Shown: positions 1-11,962, counted from the stretch's first letter. The stretch: 64,000 nt of DNA from Acestrorhynchus altus (GCA_034509495.1 CM067503.1:3698633-3762632); one strand, 5' to 3'. The notes: a model not told the origin generated them from the sequence alone. Program-made: numbers and translations.

Positions 1-669
1 CGGTGGCCATTGATTCATGCTGTCGGCACCAAATTCTGACCCTTCAAAGCAAGCATGCCCAAGCGGGTCTGAAATGGGCTGGTGTGGCTGCAGGTTTCCA
101 TTCACAGTGAGCAGAGGATCAGAATGCTCGTCTGGTGTACCACAGCTGCTTGGGTTTGTTCACATGGTCAACATGTTGAGATGCTCGTATTTGCTTGGCC
201 AGTTGACCATGACTTAGACATTTCCATAGCATATCCACACAAACCCCGGTCATGTTTTCCAGTTTACCCTAGCACCCAGTTTAGTGATCCACTGTTCAGC
301 TCATTTTAGCAGAAATATTGATAATTGGAAGGTAAAAAATCAATCTCTTAAATTCTGAAATTGTTAATGATTCTTTCAATTGAAAGAAACTGAACTTACA
401 TCAAATGCTTGTCTGGTCAGAGTCGTATCATTGGTGTTTTGCCATGTTATATAAGGTGTAACCTTTTTCACAGAGAAAAGGTGAAATCTGCCTGGAGGCG
501 AAATGTTCTGGGAAAAACACTGATGTGAATCCGGACGGATCTAAGATGCCGAGTTCTATGAAAAAATTCATTGACCTGGACAGGGATGAGTTTGTCTAAC
601 CATGTTACAAGGAGAAACGTCGCTTACATCACCCCAGTCGGTGTTTCGAGGCCACTCACTTTGGCACTG

Positions 670-671
<2 letters not shown>
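1..671. other. Unassigned flank
   Basis: No exon recognised on either strand. The first about 310 bases include wording such as ACCAAATTCTGACCCTTC that I associate with a common fish DNA-transposon repeat, but the copy is too degraded to define ends. Confidence 0.3.

Positions 672-744
<73 letters not shown>
672..744. repeat. (GT)n microsatellite
   Basis: About 36 uninterrupted GT units. The Cys-Val frames through it are an artefact of the repeat. Confidence 0.98.
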
Positions 745-745
<1 letters not shown>

Positions 746-1214
746 TGGGGGACCCAGTGTATTCGCTACTGTCTTCCAGCATAATTTTTCTTATAATTGT
801 CCCTGTATGTACACAAAGATGCATAATACACCACTGGAGAAGAAGAAACGGTGGTCAGTGTGAAGACACTGTTAGGACCTGTTACACGGGCATTAACGGA
901 TTCATACCCGGACAGTATTTGGATCGACTATGATTAGATTCTGTTTACACTTGTAACTAAAATGCGTTCCCAGTGTGACCGGATAAGGTTCGGTTTTACT
1001 CTCCGGTATAAAAAGCAAACCATCATCTCTGTTACTTCACACAAACAACAGTGTCTCTTCAGAAACATCCTGATCTGCGAGACTGTACAGGTTGTAGTAA
1101 TGGTGGGAGGAGAGGAAGAATAGTTGGTTCTCACATTCCCATAAGGGCTCGGAAACGGACTATTTAAACCCCAAATACCTCAAAAATCTTCTAATTTTCC
1201 TCTATAATCTAATA
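745..1214. other. Unassigned flank
   Basis: Single-copy-looking sequence; no coding or RNA feature recognised. Confidence 0.3.
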
Positions 1215-1490
1215 TCTGGTTCAGTGACATCATTAGCCCCGCCCCCTCTCAGGTGGACAGAGCAGTAAACATGCACTGGAAGCTGCTTTGGCATTTAAAG
1301 TGGGATTTAATTCAGCTGGAAAGGAGTGGATTTCAGTTGCTTTCCGAGCTGAATGGCTCCATAGTCCTTGTGGTTTGTTGTGATATGTTTATCGTGTCTG
1401 AAGGTTACTCTGATCCTGTGATATGAAGCCTAGAAAATGGCATGTAACTACCCGCAGTCCCGGGTTCTATGCCAAGTATAAACAGGTTCT
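1215..1490 (-). repeat. GC-box repeat family, copy with about one unit
   Basis: Reverse-oriented copy of a dispersed family also seen at about 2820, 40960, 49740, 57550, 60650 and possibly 63300. It has the shared GCCCCGCCCCCTCTC box, the AGTAAACATGCACTGGAAGC block and the ATGAAGCCTAGAAAATGGCA end. Only one partial GC-box unit is left here. Confidence 0.75.
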
Positions 1491-1612
1491 TTGTTGGTGT
1501 GCTCTGGCTTTTATGTTAATCACACCATGCTATCTGATTCCTACTCCCTTCCGTTCTTTGTTAGGTAGGTGTGTGATATGTGTTCCTTTAACACATTTTC
1601 TTTCCTATCCTT

Positions 1613-1618
<6 letters not shown>

Positions 1619-1651
<33 letters not shown>
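1619..1651. repeat. (TG)n microsatellite
   Basis: About 16 TG units. Confidence 0.95.
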
Positions 1652-1654
<3 letters not shown>

Positions 1655-1878
1655 GGAGGCTGGTGCTGGGCCACAGAGTGCATGAGAGTGTATTTGAGTG
1701 TGTATTTGAAGTTTCCCTCGATGTGTGACAGAGAGTGACTCATGCATTATGTTCAGCCTTCCCAGCGGCTGCCAGAGTGGAACTTCAAAGGGGAACGTGA
1801 AACGCCACCACACAAAATTCCTGCCTGCAGGAAAAACACTCAGCAAAACAGGACAGAAAACTATATGTATAAAAAAAA

Positions 1879-1921
1879 AGAGAGAGAGCGAGAGAGAGAG
1901 TGAGAGAGAGAGAGAGAGAGA
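1879..1921. repeat. (GA)n microsatellite
   Basis: Interrupted GA run (single C and T substitutions) following a poly-A stretch. Confidence 0.92.
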
Positions 1922-2510
1922 TGAAAGGTGTGACAGCGTTGGTCCTGTGTGATGCAATATTTAAAAATTTGCAAATAGGCCAGTACAACTTGTGCAATAC
2001 TCGGTCCAGCTTGGAGGTTTATGAAGTATTAGTTTGATGTTGCACTTTACTTGTACAACAACAGCGCGGAACCCTCAGGGTCTTCTCGCCATCCACCGCT
2101 GCCCTAGTGATTCTGGGAACTATAGAACTATATTTAGTTGATGCTTATTAAAGAGGATGGTAATGAATGTCGTTCTGCTCTACTCTTATCTGAAGGTATT
2201 GCATATCTTCACCCACATGCCGAGCAAGCTCACACTGTTTCCCAGCGTGTAGGACCCTCTTCATAACTGTCCCTCTAGGACTCCTGGACGTTTTAGGGTC
2301 ACTGACTGTGATTGTGAGTAAAAGTGCCTCCAGGATTTGGTCAGATTTTGGTTAAACCAGTGGTTTCTCTGCCTCTTAAATGAAATGAAATGGTCACGTA
2401 CAAGATCATATATATTGTCACCGTCATGCAAAACCTCCAAAAACGGAAAGAATATAGGAAAAGGTCCCTCTATGTCCCCTAAGCTTGGTCCACCCATTGC
2501 TGACACCAAT
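1922..2510. other. Unassigned flank
   Basis: No gene recognised. A short piece around 2400-2460 (GTCACCGTCATGCAAAA...) resembles the dispersed 'ATGCAAAAACCTTG' family described at 33080 and 46530. Confidence 0.3.
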
Positions 2511-2690
2511 GTCAGTTTGTTTACCTGTAGAAAAGTACTGACAATAGAATAGGACTGTCTGGAGCAGAGAGTAATTAACCTATTGCCACCAAGTGTGGGC
2601 TAGAGGGGTATAAAGCCCCCCAGCACTGAGCTGTGGAGCAGTGGAACTGTTGAGATGAGCTGGGTGTTGATCAATCATCATACCTTTAAC
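2511..2690 (+). mobile_element. Short DNA transposon family A, internal fragment
   Basis: Internal part of the family seen complete at 62578-63020: AAGTACTGACAATAGAATAG, then GGTATAAAGCCCCCCAGCA and CTGAGCTGTGGAGCAGTGG. Both ends are missing. Confidence 0.7.
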
Positions 2691-2819
2691 CTTTTATATG
2701 TATGTTATATTGACTCTAACCTAAAGACACACATCTGAACTGGACCAGTTATATAAAACAAATCATCTAAATGAATGTTCATCATTTCAGTTTTTAAACA
2801 GAATACACGTTTCTATTGA

Positions 2820-3230
2820 ATTTAATCCCAGTTTAAAATCCAAAGGAGCCTCGAGTGCATGTTTACTGCTCTGTCCATGTGAACATGATCAACCTGCATA
2901 CAGACTCTGACTGATCAGAGAGACAAAGGGGGCGGGGCTGATACTCAACCTGCACACAGACTCTGACTGATCAGAGAGAGGGGGCGGGGCTGATGCTCAA
3001 CCTGCATACAGACTCTGACTGATCAGAGAGAGGGGGCGGGGCTGATGATCAACCTGCATACAGACTCTGACTGATCAGAGAGAGGGGGCGGGGCTGATGA
3101 AGTCCCAAATATTGGGTAATAGAGGAAAATGTGAAGGAAGAGGCTGTTTGCTCTCTTTCTTTCCTCAGTAAGTGTTCAAATTTCAGAAAAAAAGTCCAGA
3201 GAAGGGATAATATTGATACATAAATAATAA
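2820..3230 (+). repeat. GC-box repeat family, copy with four tandem units
   Basis: Contains four units of about 52 bases (about 2891-3100), each built as CAACCTGCATACAGACTCTG, then ACTGATCAGAGAGAG and GGGGCGGGGCTGATG. It is flanked by the family's conserved sides (GTGCATGTTTACTGCTCTGT on the left; ATATTGGGTAATAGAGGAAA on the right). Units differ by a few substitutions and one short insertion. Confidence 0.9.
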
Positions 3231-3462
3231 AAAAGATAGGAACAGAGTAAATAAGAGATGTGTTAGAAATTAAAAACTAAAAACTACGGAGGAATAATGA
3301 CCTGTTATGAGTATTAAGTACATAATATGTAATTTCATAAACATTATGCTGGTAAATTGGTATAAACAGCCTCCAGTACAGATCGTTGCTACAGCGATGC
3401 TGAATGAGTCTTTTTCTGAAAGTGCTCCACTGCCTGACCACTAAGTCATGGAGGGGTGAGAT

Positions 3463-3890
3463 GTGTTGTCCAAGACAGCGGTCAGTTTGTTGAGAGCTCT
3501 CCTTTCCACCACCACCTCAAAGCTCTCCAGTGAGCATCCAAGACCACAGCCAGTCTTCTTGATCAGTTTCTTGATGTCTCCACCTTTGATTCAGCCTCCC
3601 CAGCAGACCCACAGCACCCACAACAATAGACTGTTAGAAGATGGCCAACATTTTGCTGCACACATTGAAGCACCTGAGCTTCCTCAGAAAGTAGAGTCGG
3701 CTCCTTGAACACAGCATTGGTGTTGGCCCTCCAGTCCAATTTCCTGTCAAGCAGGAAATGCAGGTGTTTCTTTGTGTCAACCAGCTCAACATTCTGACCC
3801 ATGATGGTACCAGACCTGATTGTGGTCCTGAAGTCCACCTCCATCTTCTTGGTCGTGGACACATTAAGGAGCAGATGGACAGAAGGTAAG
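3463..3890 (-). mobile_element. Non-LTR retrotransposon (L2/Rex-like) reverse transcriptase fragment
   Basis: The reverse strand reads, across frameshifts, through the C-terminal RT region typical of fish LINEs: TKKMEVDF, then LDRKLDWRANTNAVFKE, YFLRKLRCFNVCSKML and a final segment with RLNQRWRHQETDQEDW. Stop codons and frame changes show it is dead. Clade assignment is tentative. Confidence 0.75.
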
Positions 3891-5870
3891 CAGGTTCAAA
3901 TAAATGCGTGAAAATTTTATATTTCATAATATCTTATGCATTACAGGTCCAGTTCTGGAGACAGCATTGTCTTGATTTGGACCTGGACTACAACCCACCT
4001 ATTAATGACCTCTGCTCGAGGTGGATTGGCTGTTGGTCGCCTGGCCAATTAAAACAGAATTCTGATTCCTATGAGAAGGTAGGAGCTTCTAATGAACAGG
4101 ATGGTGATATGATGTGATGATCTGGCAGCAACTCCTTGGAATACCTTATTGGTTGAGAAGATGAAATGTCTTCTGATCTTCAAGACAAGACAGCTTCAGC
4201 AAAAACCGTCCAGCAAACTGACCTTGATACCTCCAGCTTCCATTTCAAAGAAGGCTTTCCATGAATGTTCTCCGCGTAAAGTGAGAGCCTCTCTGATCAC
4301 ATGGCTCCTCCTCATCATGCTGCCTCTTTGGATGTTACTCCCTACTCTGAATCCATCTCAGCTTTAATAATTTCCTTGAAATATGAATTCCTTTGAACAT
4401 GTTAATTATGTTTGTGACACCTACGGGTGTTATGGAAGAAAGCTTCTCCAGGCAGAGTAGTTCATTATCAGTAATGTCATGCTTCTGAAGGACCATTGCA
4501 GAAGCCAATTGGAGATGTGTCAAGCAGGCCTGCTAAGCAGATGTAATTGGCTTTAAGGTAGAGACCTGAAGACTTACCATCTGGCTGCATTTTAACCTTT
4601 TATTTTTCTACAGTGGACAGATGTTTGTGGACACTTGCACATTCAATGTGCAAAGTCTCTTCTGTTATAGGTTATAGATCAAAATCGCCCTCCCATCAAC
4701 TTCAGCAGCAGGTTCAGCTCTTCAGGAAGGGTCTCTGAAACATTGCTTTGATGATTTGATTGCATTCAGTCACAAAAGAGCATCAGTAATGTCAGTTCAA
4801 ATTCCTGCAGTTATTGGATAATTTCTTCACTCCAAATAATGCAGTTCCACTTATGCTGATATGGGTATTAATGGTATTTTTAATGGTATTAGTAGGTGTT
4901 AGAACTTTGCTGTGAGGATCTGATGGCATTCCGGGCAGGTACTGATGTTGAAGGATTAGCAACACTGTCATCCTATTTTTATCAGCCCCAAGATGATGGA
5001 ATGTTACTCTCTGGAGTCCAGTCCTGTATGTGCTGCCTTTAATAATATAAGCCCGAATATTTTCTGCAATGTGTGTGCTGAATGACATCCGATACTCGCT
5101 GGGGAGGGAGGGGCACCGCAGGTGATTGATGATGTCATTAACAGTAAACAACATAGCAAAATTACTGAAATACCTGTTTATCACTGAACCCAGCATTTTA
5201 GTTCCATCTGAATTCACATCTCTGTGTTTTTCCAGGCATATGACACCTCAGGTCAGAAGATTTTGGGCTGTATTTATTCTCGGAGAGCACATATCAGAAA
5301 CATTCTGAATCAAAAATGAAATCAGACTGTTGATGGAACACAATGATTGATCAATCAAAGATGCAAAGGGACCATATTGATCAGGGTCAGTTCTGGGTGT
5401 CCGCAAACATTTGGTCCCAGCCAACTCAGTTTGTTCTCTGATAAACTAGCATATCGTTGCTGTTTGTGAAGGTTTTGGCACAGGCAGCCTCAGACGGAGT
5501 AAAATCTACTTCTTTAAGTATAAATTCCGTAATCCAGCCCTCTGTCTGTCAGAAGTGGTTTCCTCTCTGTAATACAAACATTGACAAATAGCGAAATCTC
5601 CATCAGCAAGAAAAACAGAATTATACAAATGTTGTCTGTGTTACTGGCCATCAAAGAGAATAGCAAGCATGCTGATAAATCCCGAAATGTTGCTTCACTG
5701 ATGCGAGAACTAAGCCTACTTTCTCAGCCCTTAAGCGAAAGCTAATAAACAGATGAAGTAACAGTTTTCAGGAAGGAAGAAACAGAAGGAAGCTGCGAGT
5801 GTTGGTGGCTGTTGTGTAAATAGAGGAGGAGTGGCCGTGCCGTGGTATCATGACTCACAGCTAGTGCAGA
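3891..5870. other. Unassigned flank with short family A scraps
   Basis: Holds probable family A fragments at about 4618-4790 (GTTTGTGGACAC; TGATTGCATTCAGTCAC) and 5385-5420 (GTCCGCAAACATTTGG). A 141-codon reverse ORF at 5217-4792 has no recognisable domain. Otherwise nothing identified. Confidence 0.35.
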
Positions 5871-6189
5871 ATAATGACCCATTTGGGCCTAACTGATGTC
5901 CTCCTGCTTCTCACGGCCCAAATGCTGAGCATAACGGTTATGACCGCTGATGAAATGTCTCTCGTTATGTCGGTGCTTGGCCGAAAGGTCAGCGTGCAAA
6001 GGATTTTATGGATGATCTGTCATTTCCTTTCGGATAAACAGAAACACTGCAGACTGGTGGTCTGCAGAGGTGCCATGTACAGAATTAGACAATGTCTCAG
6101 ATTACAGTACCATGGGAGACTGTTCAGTATGCATGGCACTGATCTGAAAACAGTGTACTGGACATGTGATCACAGGTCTTACATATAGA

Positions 6190-8060
6190 CTGTAACCATT
6201 ACTTTTACAAATAGAGTTACAAATATTAACAATCACTGTTACAAATAGTAACAATTAGGAGCAGTTATTGTTATAGTGTTACAATTAGATAGGGTTACAA
6301 ATAATATTGCTGTTACAGTAACTAGTCGTATTAAAACAGTTACACATCTTAATCTGTACTGTTACAGAGTTTCAAATAGTTACCACTGCTGTTACAAATA
6401 CAGTTACAAATATAAAGCATAACCATTCACTCTCAATCAGTAACATTACTGATACAAATAGAATTACAAATTGTAACCATTACGGTCACAAACAAAATTA
6501 AAAACAGTAATCCTTACTGTTACAAATACAGTAACACACTGTTACATTACTGGTACATGTCGTAACTCATCATATAGACAGTCAGAGGTCACCAACCCTG
6601 CACCTGGAGAGCTACCTTCCCCATTCAGCCAATCAGAAACGTAATGAGATGGATCAGGTGGGGTGGATAGAATGCAGGATGTTGTTGGTGTGTGTTTGCT
6701 TCAGTTACACACCTGTATTGGAATTTGACTGTAGCATCTCACACTAATAATTACTTAATAATCTTCAGCAGAAAATGCTTAATAAGGGGGTCTGAAATGT
6801 GGAACATTAGAGGAGTTCATGCTGTGAACACTTTGGGTGACGTGAGCTTGATTTTCATCCAGACACATTCGGTATTTTTGGCTCTTTTGTGCAGAAGAAA
6901 GAGAAAATGCAGGTAATTACAGCTCATGGTGTGATAATGTGTGAGTGTGTGTAAGTGACCATTTCAAAGAATACTTTCAAGCTCCTGTGAGACGTGGTGT
7001 TAAAATCCTTGAATAATTATTAGCAAATTCTATTCAAGCTGTAATTTTATCTTTATAGAAATTCATTTTCTTTTTTTAATAATGTCACAAACATTGTTCC
7101 AAATGAATTTACAAACTGTAGCAGCTACAAATACAGAGACTATTATTATTAGTGTCTGTACCTGCTGTTGGGCTGGAATGCAGCCTTTTCCCCTCATCAC
7201 TGTAATATATGAACATAAAGCTCTTGACAATGTCTGTACATTTAAGAGGTGGGTTAATAACCTTATTACAGTTTTAAATACTGTAACCGTTATGTGACAA
7301 ATAGTAACAATCCATAAGCATTACATTACATTTACAGCTACGACCCTCAATCATCACAAATGTTTACGAACAACAAGCAACAGATTAAAAAATCTGTTAC
7401 AACTTCTAACCAATATTAATAGAGATACAGACTGTTACTATTGCTGTTACAAAAGCAGCTGTAAACTGCAACCATCAATGTTACAAATATGAATACAATG
7501 CAATACAATCTGTAACTCTTACAATTACAAGTATGGTTACAGTCTGTACCCATCACAAATAAAAACACTCTGTTACAAATACAAATACAATTCTGAACCA
7601 TTACTGTTACAAATACAGCTACAACCTGTAACCATTACCATTCCAAATATGGTTACAATCTGTACCCATTACAAACAAAGAAGCCAACTGTAGCCATTAC
7701 TGTTACAAACACAAATACAATCATTAACCATTACTGTTACAAACACAAATACAATCATTAACAATTACTGTTACAAACACAAATACAATCCTTAACCATT
7801 ACTGTTACAAATACAAATACAATCCTTAACCATTACTGTTACAAATACAAATACAATCCTTAACCATTACTGTTACAAATACAAATACAATCCTTAACCA
7901 TTACTGTAACAAACACAAATACAATCATTAACCATTACTGTTACAAACACAAATACAATCATTAACCATTACTGTTACAAACACAAATACAATCATTAAC
8001 CATTACTGTTACAAACACAAATACAATCATTAACCATTACCATTCCAATTCACAAATACA
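6190..8060. repeat. 34-bp satellite, degenerate to homogeneous
   Basis: The whole stretch is made of variants of a unit of about 34 bases containing ATTACTGTTACAAA and ATACAATC. From about 7690 to 8045 there are about ten nearly identical units. Leftward, and again at 8850-9030, the units are diverged. Regions near 6580-6690, 6690-7080 and 7080-7320 are interrupted by other sequence. No gene. Confidence 0.88.
6583..6690 (+). repeat. Dispersed 'CACCTGGAGAGCT' fish repeat
   Basis: GAGGTCACCAACCCTGCACC followed by TGGAGAGCTACCTTCC. Related pieces lie at 55303-55350 and, reversed, at 26235-26410. Confidence 0.5.
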
Positions 8061-8444
8061 ATCTGTATCCACTTTTTTATTGACATGGTTATAATGAATG
8101 CAACTTCAGAAACATTGCAAATCCACAGACAACATAACGGAAACGTTGTTTACAGGGGACACTGAATGCAATGTGAACCTTGAGGCTGTGTTCAATATCA
8201 AATATTAGTGCACTAAATAGCATATAAATGTGCATCTCAGTTATAAGTGCTTTTATTAGCGTAGTATGTAAAATTCAGAAGTGTGTGATTTTGGACGCAG
8301 CCTGAGGCAACACAGTATTTAGACAGATCTGCCACCAACCAATAAAAAACCTCATATGAACTGTGATGACCATGGTTTTATTTCAGAACCATCGATTCAT
8401 TCCTCGTGCTCCGCAGTTGATCTATCTGCTTGTTAAATCTTTAA
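8061..8444. other. Unassigned flank
   Basis: No gene or repeat recognised. Confidence 0.3.
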
Positions 8445-8835
8445 ATCAACTATAACATTATGACCACCTCCTTGTTTCTGCACTGACTGTCCATCCTATC
8501 AGCTCCTCTGACCACACAGGAGCTCTTTGTAGATCTATAATCACAGACTGTAGTTCATCTGTTTCTCTGCAGACTTTATTCTCCTCCTTTCACCCTGATC
8601 TTCAATGATCAGGACCCCACAGGACCACCACTGAACAGCTATTATGTGGGTGGTGGGTCATTCTCAGCACTGCAGTCACACTGACATGGTGGTGGTGTGT
8701 TAGTGTGTGTTGCTGGTACGAGTGGATCAGACACAGCAGTGCTGCTGGAGTGTTCAAACACTGTGTCCACTCACTGTCCACTCTATCAGACACCTGTTCT
8801 CAGTCTAGCAGCAACCGTGAGGGGTTTAATAATGG
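8445..8835 (+). mobile_element. Short DNA transposon family B
   Basis: Starts with the family end ATAACATTATGACCACCTCC and contains the shared core ACACAGCAGTGCTGCTGGAG plus GTGTCCACTCACTGTCC. Other copies are at 27600-28025, 46110-46500 and 48985-49410. No transposase is encoded. Confidence 0.75.
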
Positions 8836-9289
8836 AATGTTTATGAATCATAACTATATGTAATAGTAATGAATACGGATTGTAATCATATCGTAAAGGT
8901 AGTGGTTACAGTTTGCATGTATGAAACTGTATTTGTCAGTGTTACATATAGTACACTGTCCTGAGTCCTGTAACCGTTACTGCTACAAACAGGGTTCCAA
9001 ACGGTAACCATTAATGTTTACAGGTTACATGTTAATATTTCTTCATGTTAATGACAGTCATTTGCGGGGGCTGATAATCACCACTCATGGTGGTGATGAA
9101 GACGTCAGTCTGTGTAGATGTCAGTCTGTGTCAGTCTGTCCCACCCATGAACAACGTCTTCCACAATGTTCTCTAACCTGTGTGTTTATTCCCCCGTTGT
9201 TCCTGCTGCGCAGTTGTATGACCAACATTTCATGCGTCTCCTTCACCGTGAAAGTGTTTTTCTTCTCCTACCCTGTGTAGAATCAACCC
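8836..9289. other. Unassigned flank with diverged 34-bp satellite
   Basis: About 8850-9030 carries diverged TTACAG/TTACAA satellite units; the rest is unrecognised. Confidence 0.35.
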
Positions 9290-9640
9290 GTCGTCCCTCC
9301 GAGCCTGAATTCCCTCTCCGCACAGGTGTCCGACACCATTGGTTTTGGAAATGCGCACCATGTAAGCGTTCTGAACACTGTTCATTAGGCGGAGATGGAG
9401 AGGCTCGTGCGGTACGCTAACATGTTATCACATTGTTCCAGTGTGCCCCAGTGCACACGCCATAAAGGCAGCTATTTAAATGCAAATTAGTCATACGGAT
9501 GTCATTAGTGTCATTACCTATGGCCTGCTCTACAACGCTGCTCCGACACCAGCGGCGCGCTGAGCTTGGCAGTGCTAATACACAATGCTCTCTTGATGAA
9601 TGTAACTGGCATTTAGAAGCTCTTTGCCTGGAGGACACCT
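9290..9640. promoter_or_regulatory. Candidate conserved non-coding block
   Basis: Repeat-free sequence of balanced composition with an octamer-like TATTTAAATGCAAATTAG site (about 9472-9490) and several ATTAG/TAAT cores. It looks unlike the surrounding repeats. Purely inferential; no alignment was possible. Confidence 0.25.
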
Positions 9641-9837
9641 AAGGCTCTACCTGACCTTTTCCGACCAGAACCAAAGACTCGACCAGTTTAAATGTTAATG
9701 CAACAGTTTTCCAACCTTTTAAAGCCAAGGTTATTGTATTTTATACACAACATATGGACAAAAGTATTGGGACACCTGCTCAACTATCGTTTCTTCCCAA
9801 ATCAAGGGTATTAAAAAAGTTGACCTTTTGTGGTTGG

Positions 9838-9975
9838 TGTGGTGCAACAGATAAAACCATCACACCATGTGGGAGTCTGGGGTTCGGTTCCCAGTCTGGG
9901 CAACAACGCTGGGCTGTACCAATACAAGACCTTGGTATGTTGCTCTGGATAACAGTGTCAGATCAATGCCAAAAT
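9838..9975 (+). mobile_element. tRNA-derived SINE, truncated (CGCTCTGGATAA tail type)
   Basis: Pol III B-box-like GGTTCGGTTCC at about 9881-9891, then a tail TGCTCTGGATAACAGTGTC resembling the widespread fish SINE 3' end normally followed by 'CTGCTAAATGCC'. The middle is shortened. Confidence 0.65.
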
Positions 9976-9978
9976 GGG

Positions 9979-10205
9979 AGCAGCCGTCGCTGGTGGTTGA
10001 CTGGAAGGTCACTGGTTTGAATCCCTGAACTGGCAGGACATGACTGAAGTGCCTTTGAGCAAGGCACTGAACTCGCCAGCTGCTCCCCAGGTGCCGAGGA
10101 TAGGACTGCACACTGCGGGCATGTGTGCGCACTGCCCCCGGTGTGTGAATTCACTAGTGTGTATGTGTGTATCACTGTGTGTGGATGGGTTAAATGCACA
10201 ACACA
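9979..10205 (+). mobile_element. tRNA-derived SINE, second family
   Basis: B-box-like GGTTTGAATCC at about 10014-10024. The body CCTTTGAGCAAGGCACTGAA and the end GATGGGTTAAATGCAC are shared with the reversed copy at 61452-61714. Confidence 0.75.
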
Positions 10206-10384
10206 TTGGGTTACAAAAGTATAATTGCTATTATGATCATTACTATATAAACGTGTTGGAACAACTGTCTCTTGGTCAGGATGTGGCATGATCACCTCCC
10301 CATCATTCCAGAGAACACAGTACTAAAAAGCAAGCTTCTCAATTTACCGGTCAACCTACGTTCCGACTCTCTGACCACAAGCTT

Positions 10385-10790
10385 TGTGTAGTGACTGAAA
10401 GAATGAGATCCCGAGTACAAGTGGCTGAAATGGGCTTTCTCAGCAAGGATTGCTGGACGCTCCCTTAGAGATAGGGTGAGGAATTCAGTCTGGAGGTTGA
10501 GAGGAGCCTACTGAGGTGGTTTGGGCATCTGGTTCTGATGCCTCCTGGTGGCCTCTCTTGTGAAATGTTCCAGCCATGTCTGACTGGGAGGAGGCTCCAG
10601 GGAAGACCCAGGCCACACTGGAAAGATTATATCCCATGGGAACGCCTTGGAGACCCACCGGAAGAGCTGGGTGAGGTGGCTGAGAAGGAGGTCTGGCCTC
10701 TTTGCTTAGGCCGCTGCCTCCCCAACCGGACCCGGGATAAGTGAAGATAAAGGAAGGATGAATGGAGGGAGAGATGGATAGATAAGTCGT
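10385..10790 (+). mobile_element. Non-LTR retrotransposon 3' end
   Basis: Encodes in frame LLRWFGHLVLMPPGG, then LTGRRLQGRPRPHWKDY and a Pro-Gly-rich end, the usual C-terminus of an abundant fish LINE. It is followed by a GGATG/GATGGATA tail. The 5' part is missing and the frame is broken around 10460. Confidence 0.8.
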
Positions 10791-11609
10791 GCACATGTAA
10801 TTTTTATTGAAGTCATTAATACGTTCAGATAACGTTTAAGCTGCTGTTTAAGGGAGACTGTTATTATACAGTCCTATTATTATTCTACAATAGCAGGATT
10901 AAAGCAAAACCAGCAATTGTAGCTGTTAATAAGCATTTATTTAGTGAGAACAGCTTCATAAAATCACTTCAAACAGCAGGAATTTTGCAATTTTAAAGAT
11001 TAACATAGAAATAGGATAAACCTGCCTTAAATTGGTCCCAAACAAAGAGACGCGATTAACAATAAAACCTCTGCTTTTAAGATGATCATTTGCTCGGTTG
11101 CCGTTATGCAGCAGTGATTATAGTCACGTTTAAAAGCAATAACATGAATCAACATAATGTGCTCATCACATCGCAAATAAAACTGACGATCCCTCTGCGG
11201 CTCCTGAGTCGGCCACATCGTCAAGCTCCAAGAGAACCAATCAGTCAGTGATATCATTACAGGCTAAATTAGTGATTCGTCTAAATGGAGAGAAGCCTCA
11301 TGGATGACACCGGAAAGATGAAACAGGAAAAACCATAAAGTGTCAAAGCATGAAGTCAGATCTTTCATAATAAAGGCTTACAGCTGTTCAGCTTCATCTG
11401 GTGAAGAACATCATTCAGGTGTGACGATCAGGTGAGAGCCCACTTCAGAGCTCCAATTCAAATGCTTTAAAAAATGAATATAGAAATATATTTCAAATAA
11501 ATAGAGTATATATATGTCATTTATAAATAAGGAGTTTGCATTTAATTGCTCGAAGTAAGTATTCTATACAATACAAAAACAAACGGATATTTGGTGCAGA
11601 AACCTTTGT
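10791..11609. other. Unassigned flank
   Basis: AT-rich; no coding feature or repeat family recognised. Confidence 0.3.
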
Positions 11610-11962
11610 TTGCCATGTCAGAGTTCAGATGTTTGCTGTAGTTCTTGACCAGGTTTGCACAAACTGCAGCAGGGCAGGCGCAGGTTTTGGCCCTCCATAC
11701 AGATCTTCTCCAGATCTTTCAGGTTTCAGGGCGGGGACTTTGCTACATTGACTTTCCGCTTCCTCCACAGATTTTCTCTCGGGTTCAGGTCTGGAATCTG
11801 GCTAGGCCACCCCAGGACCTTGAAATGCTTCTTATGGACCCACTCCTTAGGCTGTGTTTTGGGTCATTGTCATGCTGGAAGACCCAGCTATGACCCATCT
11901 TCAATGTTCTTACTGAGGGAAGGCGGTTGTCCCGTCCCCTTTGCAGAAAGTCACCCCCATAA
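11610..11962 (-). mobile_element. Tc1-like transposase fragment
   Basis: The reverse strand reads WVFQHDNDPKHS and, after a frameshift, the ARFQT/TREKICGG equivalent of the PDLNPxENLW motif. Together these are the second and third acidic residues of the Tc1/mariner DDE catalytic core. Frameshifts and stops make it a pseudogene; no inverted repeats were located. Confidence 0.8.

Larger units (their letters stand above)
9745..10335 (-). mobile_element. Family A element split by SINE insertion
   Basis: The left part (9748-9834) has the terminal TGGACAAAAGTATTGGGACA. The right part (about 10260-10315) has, in reverse, TCCAGAGAACACAG and TCTTGGTCAGGATGTGG of the same family. Two tRNA-like SINE pieces sit between them. 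Confidence 0.65.
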
